Assembly (NCBI GenBank): GCA_030838245.1
Contig: JAUTXB010000174.1
Coordinates: 1-21,444, forward strand
DNA length: 21,444 nt
Direction of reading: 5' to 3'
Source of the DNA: Acidimicrobiaceae bacterium
GTDB taxonomy: Bacteria; Actinomycetota; Acidimicrobiia; Acidimicrobiales; RAAP-2
A program made the translations under genes and the position numbers. Under the pieces are notes generated by a model, which saw only the letters and a list, made by a program, of their open reading frames with translations, had not been told where the DNA came from and did no database searches. Shown piece after piece: positions 7,534-14,780 of the stretch (position 1 is the stretch's first letter; the number at the start of each line of letters is the position of its first letter).

Positions 7534-8496
7534 TTAGAGGTGGGGGAGCACCTTGTCGGCGAACAGGTGCAGTCCCTCCCAGCCGATGTCAGGATCCAGG
7601 CCCCCGACCAGTGGCTTGAAGGCCAAGGCATCCTGGGTGGCGGCGATGGCCAGGCACTCATCTGGCGTCACCACCCGGTACGGACCCGAGTGTCGCAGCT
7701 CGTCGGGCCCGGTGCTGGCGCTGAACGCGCCCTTTCGGGCGCCGATCCACCTGGCGTACTCGTTGTTGTCATGCATGGCGTGCGGGGCGATCCGGGCCCA
7801 GTCCCGATCGGGATCGTCGGACACGAAGAGGTAGGTCCCCGCGCCAGCACCGGACTGGCCCGGGTCGGGGGCCGGCTTGCCCAGGGCGGCCAGCTCGTCC
7901 ACGTACAGGTCGTAGAGCTTGGGCGACAGGGGCTGATAGTCGTCAGCGATGCGCGCCGCCCGCCGCGCACTGGCCGGCGAGGAGCCCCCCATGGCGATGA
8001 GGGGCCGTGGGCGCTGAGCGGGACGGGGGAGTACGCGGACCGTCCGGCCCCGGTACTCGAAGGGCTCGCCGGTCCACGCCGACTTGAGCGTTTCCACCGC
8101 CTCTTCCATCAGCGACGGGCGGCGCTTCATCTCGACGCCCAGTTGCTCGTACTCCTCGGATCGGTAGCCCAGCCCTACCGTCAGTCGGAGTCGGCCACCA
8201 CTGATCAGATCGAGAACGGCCAGGTCCTCGGCGGCCCGCAACGGGTGGTAGAGCGGGAGCAGCACGAGGGACAAGCGGATGAGCAGGTGCTGGGTGGTGC
8301 CGGCCAGAGCAGCACCCAAGATCATCGGCGAGGGCAGGTAGCCATCGCTGGTGGCGTGGTGCTCGGTGAGCGTCACACTGGTGAATCCCCGGGCGTCGGC
8401 CCAGGCGCACTGCTCCACGGCTGCCCGATAGAGGGCGTCGGCCGGTGCACCGTTGTCCGGTGCCCGCATGTCATAGAGCAAGGTGAGGTGGTTCAT
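7534..8496 (-). CDS. LLM class flavin/F420-dependent oxidoreductase
   Basis: Luciferase-like oxidoreductase of 320 residues. Motifs are WADARGFTSVTLTEHHATSDGYLPSP, the HPLRAAEDLAVLDLISGGRLRLTVGLGYRSEEYEQLG block, and PRPLIAMGGSSPASARRAARIADDY, the GGSS cofactor-phosphate loop. It is a clear full-length paralogue of the protein at 11713-12750: both share TEHH/SEHH plus DGY, SLVLLPL.HP, GGRL.LTVG.GYR, MGGSS..(S/A)ARRAARIAD, the (A/G)PHA(M/L) block near residue 240 and a C-terminal LTPD/VTPD segment. The ATG overlaps the stop of the upstream SnoaL-like gene by four bases (ATGA) and has no ribosome site of its own, so it depends on coupling. The substrate is unknown, either a monooxygenation or an F420-linked redox step. 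Confidence 0.92.
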   Translation of the reverse strand: MNHLTLLYDMRAPDNGAPADALYRAAVEQCAWADARGFTSVTLTEHHATSDGYLPSPMILGAALAGTTQHLLIRLSLVLLPLYHPLRAAEDLAVLDLISGGRLRLTVGLGYRSEEYEQLGVEMKRRPSLMEEAVETLKSAWTGEPFEYRGRTVRVLPRPAQRPRPLIAMGGSSPASARRAARIADDYQPLSPKLYDLYVDELAALGKPAPDPGQSGAGAGTYLFVSDDPDRDWARIAPHAMHDNNEYARWIGARKGAFSASTGPDELRHSGPYRVVTPDECLAIAATQDALAFKPLVGGLDPDIGWEGLHLFADKVLPHL

Positions 8497-9098
8497 GTCG
8501 GCTGGGGGTCTACCGGCGCCACCGTGAGGGCGGCCACATGCGACGGATCGAACTGCTTCCAGAACGCACCGAACGTCTCGTACTCACCGGGCAGCCGTGC
8601 CGGCCACTCGGTGGCATCCTCTGCCGCTGGGCCGTCCCGCCATCCGCGGTTGAACTCGGGACCGGAGGGGCGCTCGGTGATGTCGCAGGTGTAGAGGGGT
8701 TGGAGCCGCCGGCGCACGAAGAACCACTCGCCGTCCACCCGGGCGTAGTTGTCCTTGTAGTTCATGACCATGATGCCCCACTTGCCGCCGTCCTCGTGCT
8801 CGGCACGACAGTGGACGCTGCCATGGGCATGGTCGGCGTCGTCGAAGTGCACGACGTGACCGCTGATCAAGTGCATGCTCCGGTAGAAGTGCGACAGGTT
8901 GGCCACGAAGAACTCCTTCAACGCCTCCCGGCCCACCCCGTCGCCGGCTCCGCCGACGCGCACGTCGGGAACGAAGAGCCCGACCATGGTGTCGAGATCG
9001 CGAGAGTCGAGGGCTAGGGCATAGCGAGCGGGGAGCTGGCCGATAGCCAGTTGCGCCTCGACCCGATCGAGGCGATCGAGGACGGATTGATCGGTCAT
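8493..9098 (-). CDS. SnoaL-like (NTF2-fold) protein, long form
   Basis: A 201-residue NTF2/SnoaL-like protein. The N-terminal helix (VLDRLDRVEAQLAIGQLPARYALALDSRDLDTMVGLFVPDVRVGG) and the LISGHVVHFDDADHAHGSVHCRAEHE and WGIMVMNYKDNYARVDGEWFFVRRRLQPLYTCD strands fit the SnoaL_4 type. About 45 extra C-terminal residues, rich in proline and aromatic residues (GRLPGEYETFGAFWKQFDPSH style), extend past the core domain. GGGAGG lies about seven bases before the ATG. It is coupled by a 4-base overlap to the LLM oxidoreductase that follows, so the pair may act on successive intermediates, with this protein as dehydratase, isomerase or hydratase (inference). Exact chemistry is unknown. Confidence 0.9.
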   Translation of the reverse strand: MTDQSVLDRLDRVEAQLAIGQLPARYALALDSRDLDTMVGLFVPDVRVGGAGDGVGREALKEFFVANLSHFYRSMHLISGHVVHFDDADHAHGSVHCRAEHEDGGKWGIMVMNYKDNYARVDGEWFFVRRRLQPLYTCDITERPSGPEFNRGWRDGPAAEDATEWPARLPGEYETFGAFWKQFDPSHVAALTVAPVDPQPT

Positions 9099-9163
9099 AT
9101 ATTTCCTCCCTGGTGATCGGGTTTGTCAAAGGTGTGAGCGTCGCCGCTCGGGCAGACGGGCGG

Positions 9164-9943
9164 TCAGCCGACCATGACGCCGCCGGCATCGGCTGTGATC
9201 GACTGACCGGTGATGGCGCTAGCGGCGTCGCTGGCCAGGAACAGCGCGAGCTCGGTGACCTCCTCGGGCGTGCTGATCCTGCGCAGGGGGACATTGGCCA
9301 CCCACTGCTCGCGCATCTGCTCGGACGAGATCCCCTGCTCCCCGGCGATGCGGTCCAGGTACCGCTGGAGGAGCTCGGTGTCGATGCTGCCGGGGACCAG
9401 GCAGTTCACGCGGATGCCATGGGGACCAGCCTCCAGGGCGGAGACTTTGGTCAGGGTTCGAAGCGCCGCTTTGGCCACTGAGTAGTGGCTCTTCCGGGGC
9501 ATGCCGTTCCATCCGGCGGTGGAGGAGAAGTTGACGATCGATCCGGACCCCTGCTCGAGCATGCTCTGGGCCAGTACCTCTTTGGTGCAGAGCATGGCTG
9601 CGGTCACATCGACGGCGATGGTCTTGTTCCAGTTCTCCAGGGTCTGTTCCCAGATGAACAGGTCGGTTCCAGGTTGTGCGGCATTGTTCAAGAGGACGTC
9701 GACCCGGCCGAAGCGGTCCACGGCCTCGGCCACCAGGTTGCTCACTTGGCCCTCGTCGGTCACGTCCGTCGGCACGACCAGTACCGGGCCGGACACCTGC
9801 GAGGCCGTCTCCACCAGCAGTTCGGCTCGGCGCCCGGCCAGGACCACCGGGGCACCCTCGGCCGAGAAGCGATCGGCCATGACCCGACCCAGACCTTCCC
9901 CCGCACCGGTGATGATCGTTACCTTGTCCTGCACGGTCCCCAT
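9164..9943 (-). CDS. SDR family NAD(P)-dependent oxidoreductase
   Basis: Classical short-chain dehydrogenase/reductase of 259 residues, interconverting an alcohol and a ketone. Visible motifs: TGAGEGLG cofactor loop (13-20), NNAA (86-89), catalytic Ser141 in NFSSTAG, and YSVAK (Tyr154, Lys158), with the C-terminal LASDAASAITGQSITADAGG typical of the family. LAGRR after strand 2 suggests NADP preference. The helix-4 asparagine of the catalytic tetrad appears to be Asp112 (AVDVTAAM where AVNLTG is usual). I choose the second ATG (9943): AGAGGA is six bases before it but directly abuts the first ATG at 9949. It lies 65 bases upstream of the SnoaL-like gene in the same direction. Confidence 0.95.
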   Translation of the reverse strand: MGTVQDKVTIITGAGEGLGRVMADRFSAEGAPVVLAGRRAELLVETASQVSGPVLVVPTDVTDEGQVSNLVAEAVDRFGRVDVLLNNAAQPGTDLFIWEQTLENWNKTIAVDVTAAMLCTKEVLAQSMLEQGSGSIVNFSSTAGWNGMPRKSHYSVAKAALRTLTKVSALEAGPHGIRVNCLVPGSIDTELLQRYLDRIAGEQGISSEQMREQWVANVPLRRISTPEEVTELALFLASDAASAITGQSITADAGGVMVG

Positions 9944-9997
9944 CGGCATTCCTCTCGTTTGGTGATCGCTGGCGGATGACTAGGGCGGCGCCTCGAC

Positions 9998-10009
9998 GAC
10001 GGGCCCGTC
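9998..10009. promoter_or_regulatory. Perfect 12-base palindrome upstream of SDR gene
   Basis: GACGGGCCCGTC is fully self-complementary and sits about 55 bases before the SDR start at 9943 and 46 bases after the SnoaL-like gene stop at 10056. With flanking TCGA on both sides (one bulged base) it could also form a longer hairpin, so it could be an operator or a weak terminator. A GC-only palindrome of this length is not rare in such DNA. Confidence 0.2.
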
Positions 10010-10055
10010 TCGAAGTTCTGATCCGTCCATCCCGACCCTGGAGACGGTAGAGGCC

Positions 10056-10547
10056 TCAGGTGGGCCGGTGGGCGATCCCCTGGCGGAGGATCTGGCGCGC
10101 TTCGGGCGAGCCGTCAATGGCCCGGTTCACCCGGCTGACGGCGCGCCAACCTTCGGGTCGTCGCACGAACTCCCATCGGTTGGATGAGGCCCTCCACACC
10201 CGAAACCCGTCCCCATCACTGAGGTAGACCCGGGAGTAGCCGGTGGCCACCGCGGTGTCGCCGTCCACCACGAGGTGGGGAAGGGCCATCACGTGGGCGC
10301 AGCCGTTGGCGATCAGCGCCTGATGCCCGTCGCCCGCCACCATCGCCCGTAATTCCTCGCGCCCGTTGAGGGGATGGGGGATGGTGTCGTAGGTCCCGTC
10401 CTCGGTCCAGATGCCTGCGGCGACATCACCGCTGCCGCTGTCGACCGCCGGTCCGTAGCTGCTGATGAGCTGGTACAGCTCCACTTGGTCCTCGAGCAGT
10501 GCAACTCGCTCCTCGAGGCGGCGTACAGCTTCCTCCAGATCGCTCAT
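10056..10547 (-). CDS. SnoaL-like (NTF2-fold) protein with N-terminal coiled helix
   Basis: A 163-residue NTF2-fold protein. The first 25 residues (SDLEEAVRRLEERVALLEDQ) form a charged heptad-like helix, followed by the core: YQLISSYGPAVDSGSGDVAAGIWTEDGTYD, GREELRAMVAGDGHQALIANGCAHVMALPHLVVDGD, and a C-terminal sheet ending NRWEFVRRPEGWRAVSRVNRAIDGS. It is a close paralogue of the protein at 18407-18907, sharing YQL..SYGPAVDSGS.DVA, DHQALI.NG.AHV.A.P and W..VSRVNR/ITSRVNR-type segments. AGGGGG lies five bases before the ATG. It follows the IclR gene by 123 bases on the same strand. Probable small-molecule binding, dehydratase or isomerase role; specificity unknown. Confidence 0.9.
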   Translation of the reverse strand: MSDLEEAVRRLEERVALLEDQVELYQLISSYGPAVDSGSGDVAAGIWTEDGTYDTIPHPLNGREELRAMVAGDGHQALIANGCAHVMALPHLVVDGDTAVATGYSRVYLSDGDGFRVWRASSNRWEFVRRPEGWRAVSRVNRAIDGSPEARQILRQGIAHRPT

Positions 10548-10608
10548 GGTGCCCCCTGTTCGGTCAGCTCCAATGGAGAATATGACCCATCGTACAACGC
10601 CAATAGTG

Positions 10609-10624
10609 AAACAACCGTTTGTTT
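10609..10624. promoter_or_regulatory. Near-palindrome AAACAACC/GTTTGTTT upstream of SnoaL-like gene
   Basis: AAACAA, CCGT, TTGTTT: perfect 6-base arms and a 4-base centre, in the AT-richer part of the 123-base gap between the IclR gene and the SnoaL-like gene. It is about 62-77 bases before the latter's start, a plausible operator position. It does not match the 11658-11681 palindrome when aligned on centres, so a different protein would be expected to bind. Confidence 0.3.
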
Positions 10625-10670
10625 GGAACGGACGCGGGTCAACGGGCGGAGTGGCCCGGAGATGAACGTG

Positions 10671-11597
10671 TTATCCGCTGGCCCTCCTGGCCGACTGGGT
10701 GGTCGGGACCGTCGGTACGTCACCGATGCTTCGCGTCAGTCGAGCACAGGCGGCAACGAGGGGATCGGCGTAGTCGCCGAGGTTGGCTCCGTGGATCTGT
10801 CCTGGCCTGCCGAAGATGGTGATCGTCAGGTACACCTGTTTGGAGCTATCGAAGACCGGTCCGATGAGATGATCGATCGCCTGGTCCCGATCTGCCGCAT
10901 GATCGTCCGGCGCGGCCAGTCCCAGGCGCACCAAATCGGCCACTTCGAGCACGGCGGCCAAGCGTTCAGTGCGGCCCTTCTGGCGGAGCCGCCCCAGGAC
11001 TTCCTCGAGCTGCAGTTCCACCTCGACCTCGCTGCCAATGGAGAACCCTCTGGCCCTCACCGCAGCCACGCTGCGAAGGTAGGACTCCATATCGGCTGGC
11101 GTGGCTGTGCTCGGAGCGCGCTCCAACCAGAACTGAATCGCCTCGGGGGAGGACCAGGCCACGAAGATGGCCCCGATCGGTGGAGCCAAGGCCGCCCTCG
11201 TCGTTTCGATCGACGGCATCGAAAAAGCTGGGATATCGCTTCCAACCCGGTCGAGGATGACCATATCCCCGTCGACCGAGGCGCATATCAGGCCGCCGAC
11301 ATCGAGCTCATGGGCCATGGAGTACATCTCGCGCCTGGCGTTCGCGATGCCGGGAAAATACTCCGCCACCGCCGCGCCGAGATGCAAAAAGCCGGGGCCG
11401 AGGGCGTACGTCTTCGAGACCGGGTCCCGATGGACGAGGTCGAGTTCTGTCAGGCACGACAGGAGGGAATAACAGCTGGACCGGTGGATCTGTAACTCGT
11501 GTGCCAGTTCTGCCGCGCTGAACCGGGTCCGTGGCGATGCCGCCATCGTGACGAACAGCCGGTTGGCCCGTTCCACTGCAGGTACCGGGGCAGCCAT
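10671..11597 (-). CDS. IclR family transcriptional regulator
   Basis: A 308-residue IclR-type regulator. The N-terminal winged helix-turn-helix (VPAVERANRLFVTMAASPRTRFSAAELAHELQIHRSSCYSLLSCLTELDLVHRDPVSKTYALGPGFL, about residues 3-72) is followed by the GAF-like effector domain: DVGGLICASVDGDMVILDRVGS, RAALAPPIGAIFVAWSSPEAI and RARGFSIGSEVEVELQ. The C-terminus runs ~20 residues beyond the family norm and is disordered-looking. I prefer the ATG at 11597 (AAGG just upstream, where the domain starts) over a GTG at 11651, whose ribosome site directly abuts it. It diverges from the operon beginning at 11713, the standard arrangement for an IclR protein controlling a catabolic operon in response to a pathway compound. 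Ligand unknown. Confidence 0.95.
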   Translation of the reverse strand: MAAPVPAVERANRLFVTMAASPRTRFSAAELAHELQIHRSSCYSLLSCLTELDLVHRDPVSKTYALGPGFLHLGAAVAEYFPGIANARREMYSMAHELDVGGLICASVDGDMVILDRVGSDIPAFSMPSIETTRAALAPPIGAIFVAWSSPEAIQFWLERAPSTATPADMESYLRSVAAVRARGFSIGSEVEVELQLEEVLGRLRQKGRTERLAAVLEVADLVRLGLAAPDDHAADRDQAIDHLIGPVFDSSKQVYLTITIFGRPGQIHGANLGDYADPLVAACARLTRSIGDVPTVPTTQSARRASG

Positions 11598-11623
11598 GCG
11601 CCTTATGCCTTCGATGGTGTTGG

Positions 11624-11652
11624 TTGCCGCCCCACAAAGCTCACGATACACT
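11624..11652 (+). promoter_or_regulatory. Predicted sigma-70-type promoter of the catabolic operon
   Basis: TTGCCG (11624-11629) and TACACT (11647-11652) are separated by 17 bases, each matching four of six consensus bases. Transcription would start near 11659 and give a leader of about 54 bases before the GTG at 11713. This is a weak-consensus prediction, made more credible by the palindrome that starts exactly at the predicted start site. Confidence 0.35.
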
Positions 11653-11657
11653 TCTTC

Positions 11658-11681
11658 CAGACAAAACGCGCGTCTTGTATG
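11658..11681. promoter_or_regulatory. 24-base near-palindrome between IclR gene and operon (candidate IclR operator)
   Basis: Eleven of twelve base pairs... counted outward from the centre, the inner arms ACAAAACGC and GCGTCTTGT match at 8 of 9 positions, and CA/TG pairs extend them past one further mismatch, giving 10 of 12 complementary pairs over 24 bases. It lies 61 bases upstream of the IclR start and 31 bases upstream of the LLM gene, on top of the predicted transcription start. Position next to a divergent IclR gene makes it the best operator candidate in the window. Confidence 0.5.
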
Positions 11682-11712
11682 AAAGACATCGGAGCGCTAG
11701 GGGGACGGCTGC

Positions 11713-12750
11713 GTGGATTATGAGCTTCGCTATGACCTTCGGAACCCCCTTGCTTGGCGCCGGGACTGGGTGGCTCTGTACGCCGACTTCCTCGACCAAG
11801 TCGAGTGGGCCGACGCCCATGGGTTCAGCCGAGTCACACTGAGTGAGCACCATTTTTCTGAAGACGGATACGTGCCATCCACACTGACTGTCGCCGCCGC
11901 AGTCGCGGCACGCACCAAATCGATCAGGATCGCCTTGAGCCTGGTGCTCTTACCCCTGAAGCATCCGGTGCAGGTCGCTGAGGATGCCGCCGTCGTGGAC
12001 ATCATCAGCGGCGGTCGCCTCGAGCTGACCGTCGGAGCTGGGTACCGCCCCGCTGAGTTCGCCGGATACGGCATTCCCATGCGTGAGCGCCCGGGCCGCA
12101 TGGAAGAAGCCATCGAGATCATCACCCGTTGTTGGGAGGAGGACCGGTTCAGCTTCGCCGGTACGTACTGGGACCTGCGTGACGTACAAGTCCAGCCCAA
12201 GCCGGTCCAGCAGCCGCGGCCCCGCATCGTGATGGGCGGTAGCTCGAAGGCGGCCGCTCGTCGGGCCGCTCGCATCGCTGATGGTTTCGCCGCCAACCAG
12301 CCAGAACATGCAGCCGCGTGGCGAGAGGAAATGCTGCGGCTCGGGCGGGATCCCGACAGTCAACCGAAGACCGCCACGGTGCCGGCAGGCGTACCGACGA
12401 ACTTCTTTCTCGTCGCCGCCGATCCCGAAGCGGCCTGGGACATCGTCGGTCCTCATGCTCTGTACGAGAGCAATATGTATGTGCAATGGACGGCTGAGAG
12501 AGGTGCCAGTCCGTACCAGGGTGCGGCGACTCCCGGTGAGCTGGTGGCCAACGGCACCTATGGGGTGCTCACGCCGGACCAAACGGTTACGAGGATCCGA
12601 CAACATGAGGACCGAGGTCACGCCGGCCGGCTGGTATTCCATCCGATGATGGGAGGCATGCCGGTTGCCCTTGGTCAGGAGGGCCTGCAATTGGTGGTCG
12701 ACGAGGTCATGCCGATGAGCGCAACGCGAACCTCGGCTGCGACGGTTTAG
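11713..12750 (+). CDS. LLM class flavin/F420-dependent oxidoreductase, first gene of IclR-adjacent operon
   Basis: Luciferase-like oxidoreductase of 345 residues. Motifs: VEWADAHGFSRVTLSEHHFSEDGYVPS (~31-57), the HPVQVAEDAAVVDIISGGRLELTVGAGYRPAEFAGYG block (~85-120), and PRPRIVMGGSSKAAARRAARIADGF with the GGSS phosphate loop. It matches the protein at 7534-8496 along its whole length. The start is a GTG with AGGGGGA about seven to eight bases upstream; the frame closes just before it. It leads a same-strand run of seven or eight genes to 18907, and the next gene begins 15 bases after its stop. Predicted to carry out a flavin- or F420-linked oxidation or reduction; substrate unknown. Confidence 0.93.
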   Translation: MDYELRYDLRNPLAWRRDWVALYADFLDQVEWADAHGFSRVTLSEHHFSEDGYVPSTLTVAAAVAARTKSIRIALSLVLLPLKHPVQVAEDAAVVDIISGGRLELTVGAGYRPAEFAGYGIPMRERPGRMEEAIEIITRCWEEDRFSFAGTYWDLRDVQVQPKPVQQPRPRIVMGGSSKAAARRAARIADGFAANQPEHAAAWREEMLRLGRDPDSQPKTATVPAGVPTNFFLVAADPEAAWDIVGPHALYESNMYVQWTAERGASPYQGAATPGELVANGTYGVLTPDQTVTRIRQHEDRGHAGRLVFHPMMGGMPVALGQEGLQLVVDEVMPMSATRTSAATV

Positions 12751-12765
12751 GAGATAGGAGACTTC

Positions 12766-13539
12766 ATGACTGGCCTGTCAATTGATCTGTCGGGAAGGCG
12801 GGCTCTGGTCACCGGCGCGGGACAAGGAGTCGGACGAGAGATCTCGCTGTACCTGGCTGCAGCCGGTGCCGAAGTTCTCGTCAACGACATCGACGCCGAA
12901 CGAGCCGAGACAGTGGTATCGGAGATCGCAGTTGAGGGAAAGGCCCGCTCCGCTGTGTTCGACGTCACCGACTGGGCGTCCGTTCAGCCGGTGGTGGACG
13001 AGCTCGGGCCGGTGGACATTCTGGTGAACAATGCCGGGAATGCCGGACCCGAGGGATGGAAGGCGATGCGTCCCTTTCACGAGACGGAGCCCGAAGAATG
13101 GGGCCGGTTCATCGACATCAACCTGTACGGGGTCATGCACTGCGTTCGTGCAGCCCTCCCCGGCATGATCGGGCGTCCGGACGGGAGGATCATCACGGTG
13201 ATATCCGATTCGGGCCGGACGGGTGACGCCAACCTCGCCCCCTACGCGGCAGCCAAGGCAGGGGCCGCCGGGTTCTCCCGCTGCATCGCCCGCGAGGTGG
13301 GCCGGCACGGCATCACGGTGAACTGCGTCGCCCTGGGAACGATCATGCCTCACGGGACCGACCCGGATCAGGACCTGCTCGACGAGCAGGCCAAGAAGAT
13401 CGTGAGCCGCTACGTGGTGCGGCGGCGAGGTCGGCCCACAGATGCCGCCGGGATCGTCACCTATCTGGCCAGTCCCGACGCGTCGTGGATCACCGGCCAG
13501 ACCTACCCCGTGAACGGAGGCTATTCCTTTGCCCTCTAG
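12766..13539 (+). CDS. SDR family NAD-dependent oxidoreductase
   Basis: Classical SDR of 257 residues. Motifs: TGAGQGVG (16-23), an acidic residue after strand 2 (NDID, Asp41 or Asp43) suggesting NAD rather than NADP, NNAG (88-91), the tetrad asparagine Asn119 in DINLYG, Ser147, and YAAAK (Tyr160, Lys164). The C-terminus WITGQTYPVNGGYSFAL is the usual Rossmann end. It thus has a complete catalytic set. AGGAG precedes the ATG at normal spacing. Its end overlaps the next CoA-transferase gene by 11 bases. Likely a 3-hydroxyacyl-CoA or cyclic alcohol dehydrogenase in the pathway, given the CoA-linked neighbours (inference). Confidence 0.95.
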   Translation: MTGLSIDLSGRRALVTGAGQGVGREISLYLAAAGAEVLVNDIDAERAETVVSEIAVEGKARSAVFDVTDWASVQPVVDELGPVDILVNNAGNAGPEGWKAMRPFHETEPEEWGRFIDINLYGVMHCVRAALPGMIGRPDGRIITVISDSGRTGDANLAPYAAAKAGAAGFSRCIAREVGRHGITVNCVALGTIMPHGTDPDQDLLDEQAKKIVSRYVVRRRGRPTDAAGIVTYLASPDASWITGQTYPVNGGYSFAL

Positions 13540-14698
13540 ATCCTTCGTGCCGCTCGAGGGGATCCGCATCCTCGATCTGTCCCGCATGTATCCGGGTGGT
13601 TTCTGCACTCTCATGCTTTCCGACCTGGGGGCGGACGTGGTCAAGATCGAACAGCCCGGGACGGGCGACCCGGTCCGGGCCGGTACCACCGACGGTGACT
13701 CGCCCTCGCACCTGGCGCTGAACCGGGGGAAGCGTTCGATGACGCTCAACCTGAAGCGGCCCGAGGCGGTCGACGTGCTGAAGAGGCTGGTGGTCGAGGC
13801 CGACGTCCTAGTCGAATCGCAGCGGCCGGGTTTCATGGAGGGACTCGGCATCGGCTACCAGGATCTGTCGCAGATCAATCCGCGGCTCATCTGGTGCTCG
13901 ATCACCGGTTTCGGCCAGGACAGTCCCTATGCCGAGCGGCCCGGTCACGAGTTGACCTACCTCGGCCACTCCGGCCTGTTGACAGCCATGTCCGGCGACC
14001 ACTTCCCGTGGCTGCCGCAATTCTTCTTGGCCGGTCCGATTGCCGGGTTGACCGCGGCCGTCGGCATCCTCTCGGCGGTGACCGAGCGGGCCCAGTCAGG
14101 AAAGGGCTCCCAGGTCGACCTCAGCATCGTGGACGCCAACGCATGGATCCTCTCCGACGACGTCGCTCGGGTTTCGCTTGGCTATTCCACCCGGTGGTGG
14201 CACGAGACCGCGCAACGCCGGGTCTACAAGTGCTCGGACGATCGCATGATCACGGTGGCCGCCGACGAGCCGCGCACCTGGACGGCGCTGTGCAAGGGCC
14301 TGGGGCTCGAGGAGTTCTCCGACCATATCCCTCAGACCGACGAGGAACAGGCCGACATGAGGACACGGCTGGAGCGGACGTTCGCCACCCGGCCGGCTTT
14401 GGAGTGGGTGGCCACCCTCGGTGAGGACTGGGCCTGTGTGGACCCGGTCAATGATGCTCCCGACCTCTTGGACGATGAGCACCTGGTGTCCCGAGGCGCG
14501 GTTGCCGAGATCGCCGACGACCCCGCCCACCGGCGGGTCTATGCGAATCCGCTCCATTTCAACACCCAGTCGGGCCCGGCTGACCGGCCGGCGATGCGGC
14601 GGCCGCCCGGGCTGGGCGAGCACACCAGCGATGTATTGGGCGCCATGGGCTTGGAACCGTCGGATATCGAAACACTGAGAGATGCCGGTGCGATCTGA
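13529..14698 (+). CDS. CaiB/BaiF family CoA-transferase-like protein lacking the catalytic aspartate
   Basis: Family III CoA-transferase fold of 389 residues. Typical blocks: LEGIRILDLSRMYPGGFCTLMLSDLGADVVKIEQPGTGDPVR at the start, NRGKRSMTLNLKRPEA (65-80), ITGFGQDSPYAERPGHELTY (125-144), GILSAVTERAQSGKGSQVDLS and LGEHTSDVLGAMGL near the end. Transferases use an aspartate (Asp169 in formyl-CoA transferase) in a GD..SG-like motif; here the aligned segment is FFLAGPIAGLTAAVGIL, with Pro170. His140 (GHELTY) matches His126 of alpha-methylacyl-CoA racemase, whose partner aspartate is the same missing residue. Either the enzyme is altered or another residue serves. The TTG start has GGAGG eight bases upstream and overlaps the SDR end. 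Confidence 0.92.
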   Translation: MPSRSFVPLEGIRILDLSRMYPGGFCTLMLSDLGADVVKIEQPGTGDPVRAGTTDGDSPSHLALNRGKRSMTLNLKRPEAVDVLKRLVVEADVLVESQRPGFMEGLGIGYQDLSQINPRLIWCSITGFGQDSPYAERPGHELTYLGHSGLLTAMSGDHFPWLPQFFLAGPIAGLTAAVGILSAVTERAQSGKGSQVDLSIVDANAWILSDDVARVSLGYSTRWWHETAQRRVYKCSDDRMITVAADEPRTWTALCKGLGLEEFSDHIPQTDEEQADMRTRLERTFATRPALEWVATLGEDWACVDPVNDAPDLLDDEHLVSRGAVAEIADDPAHRRVYANPLHFNTQSGPADRPAMRRPPGLGEHTSDVLGAMGLEPSDIETLRDAGAI

Positions 14699-14780
14699 GT
14701 ACGAAGTCGTGAGGAGCTACCGAAGACATCGGACAGCCAGTAGTTATCCGAGAGTGCAGCACCGGTAAAGGGAGAAACGT

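Noticed and set aside
7462..8694. A 410-codon plus-strand frame opposite the LLM and SnoaL-like genes
   Set aside because: Antisense to convincing genes, no recognisable domain, no ribosome site.
9099..9970. Shared GATCACCA octamer upstream of the ribosome sites of both the SnoaL-like (8493) and SDR (9164) genes
   Set aside because: Eight bases shared twice in 21 kb is expected by chance and the flanks do not match.
11683..14735. AAGACATCGGA occurring upstream of both the 11713 and 14781 genes
   Set aside because: Many 11-base coincidences are expected in a window this size, and no symmetry or flanking similarity supports a regulatory element.
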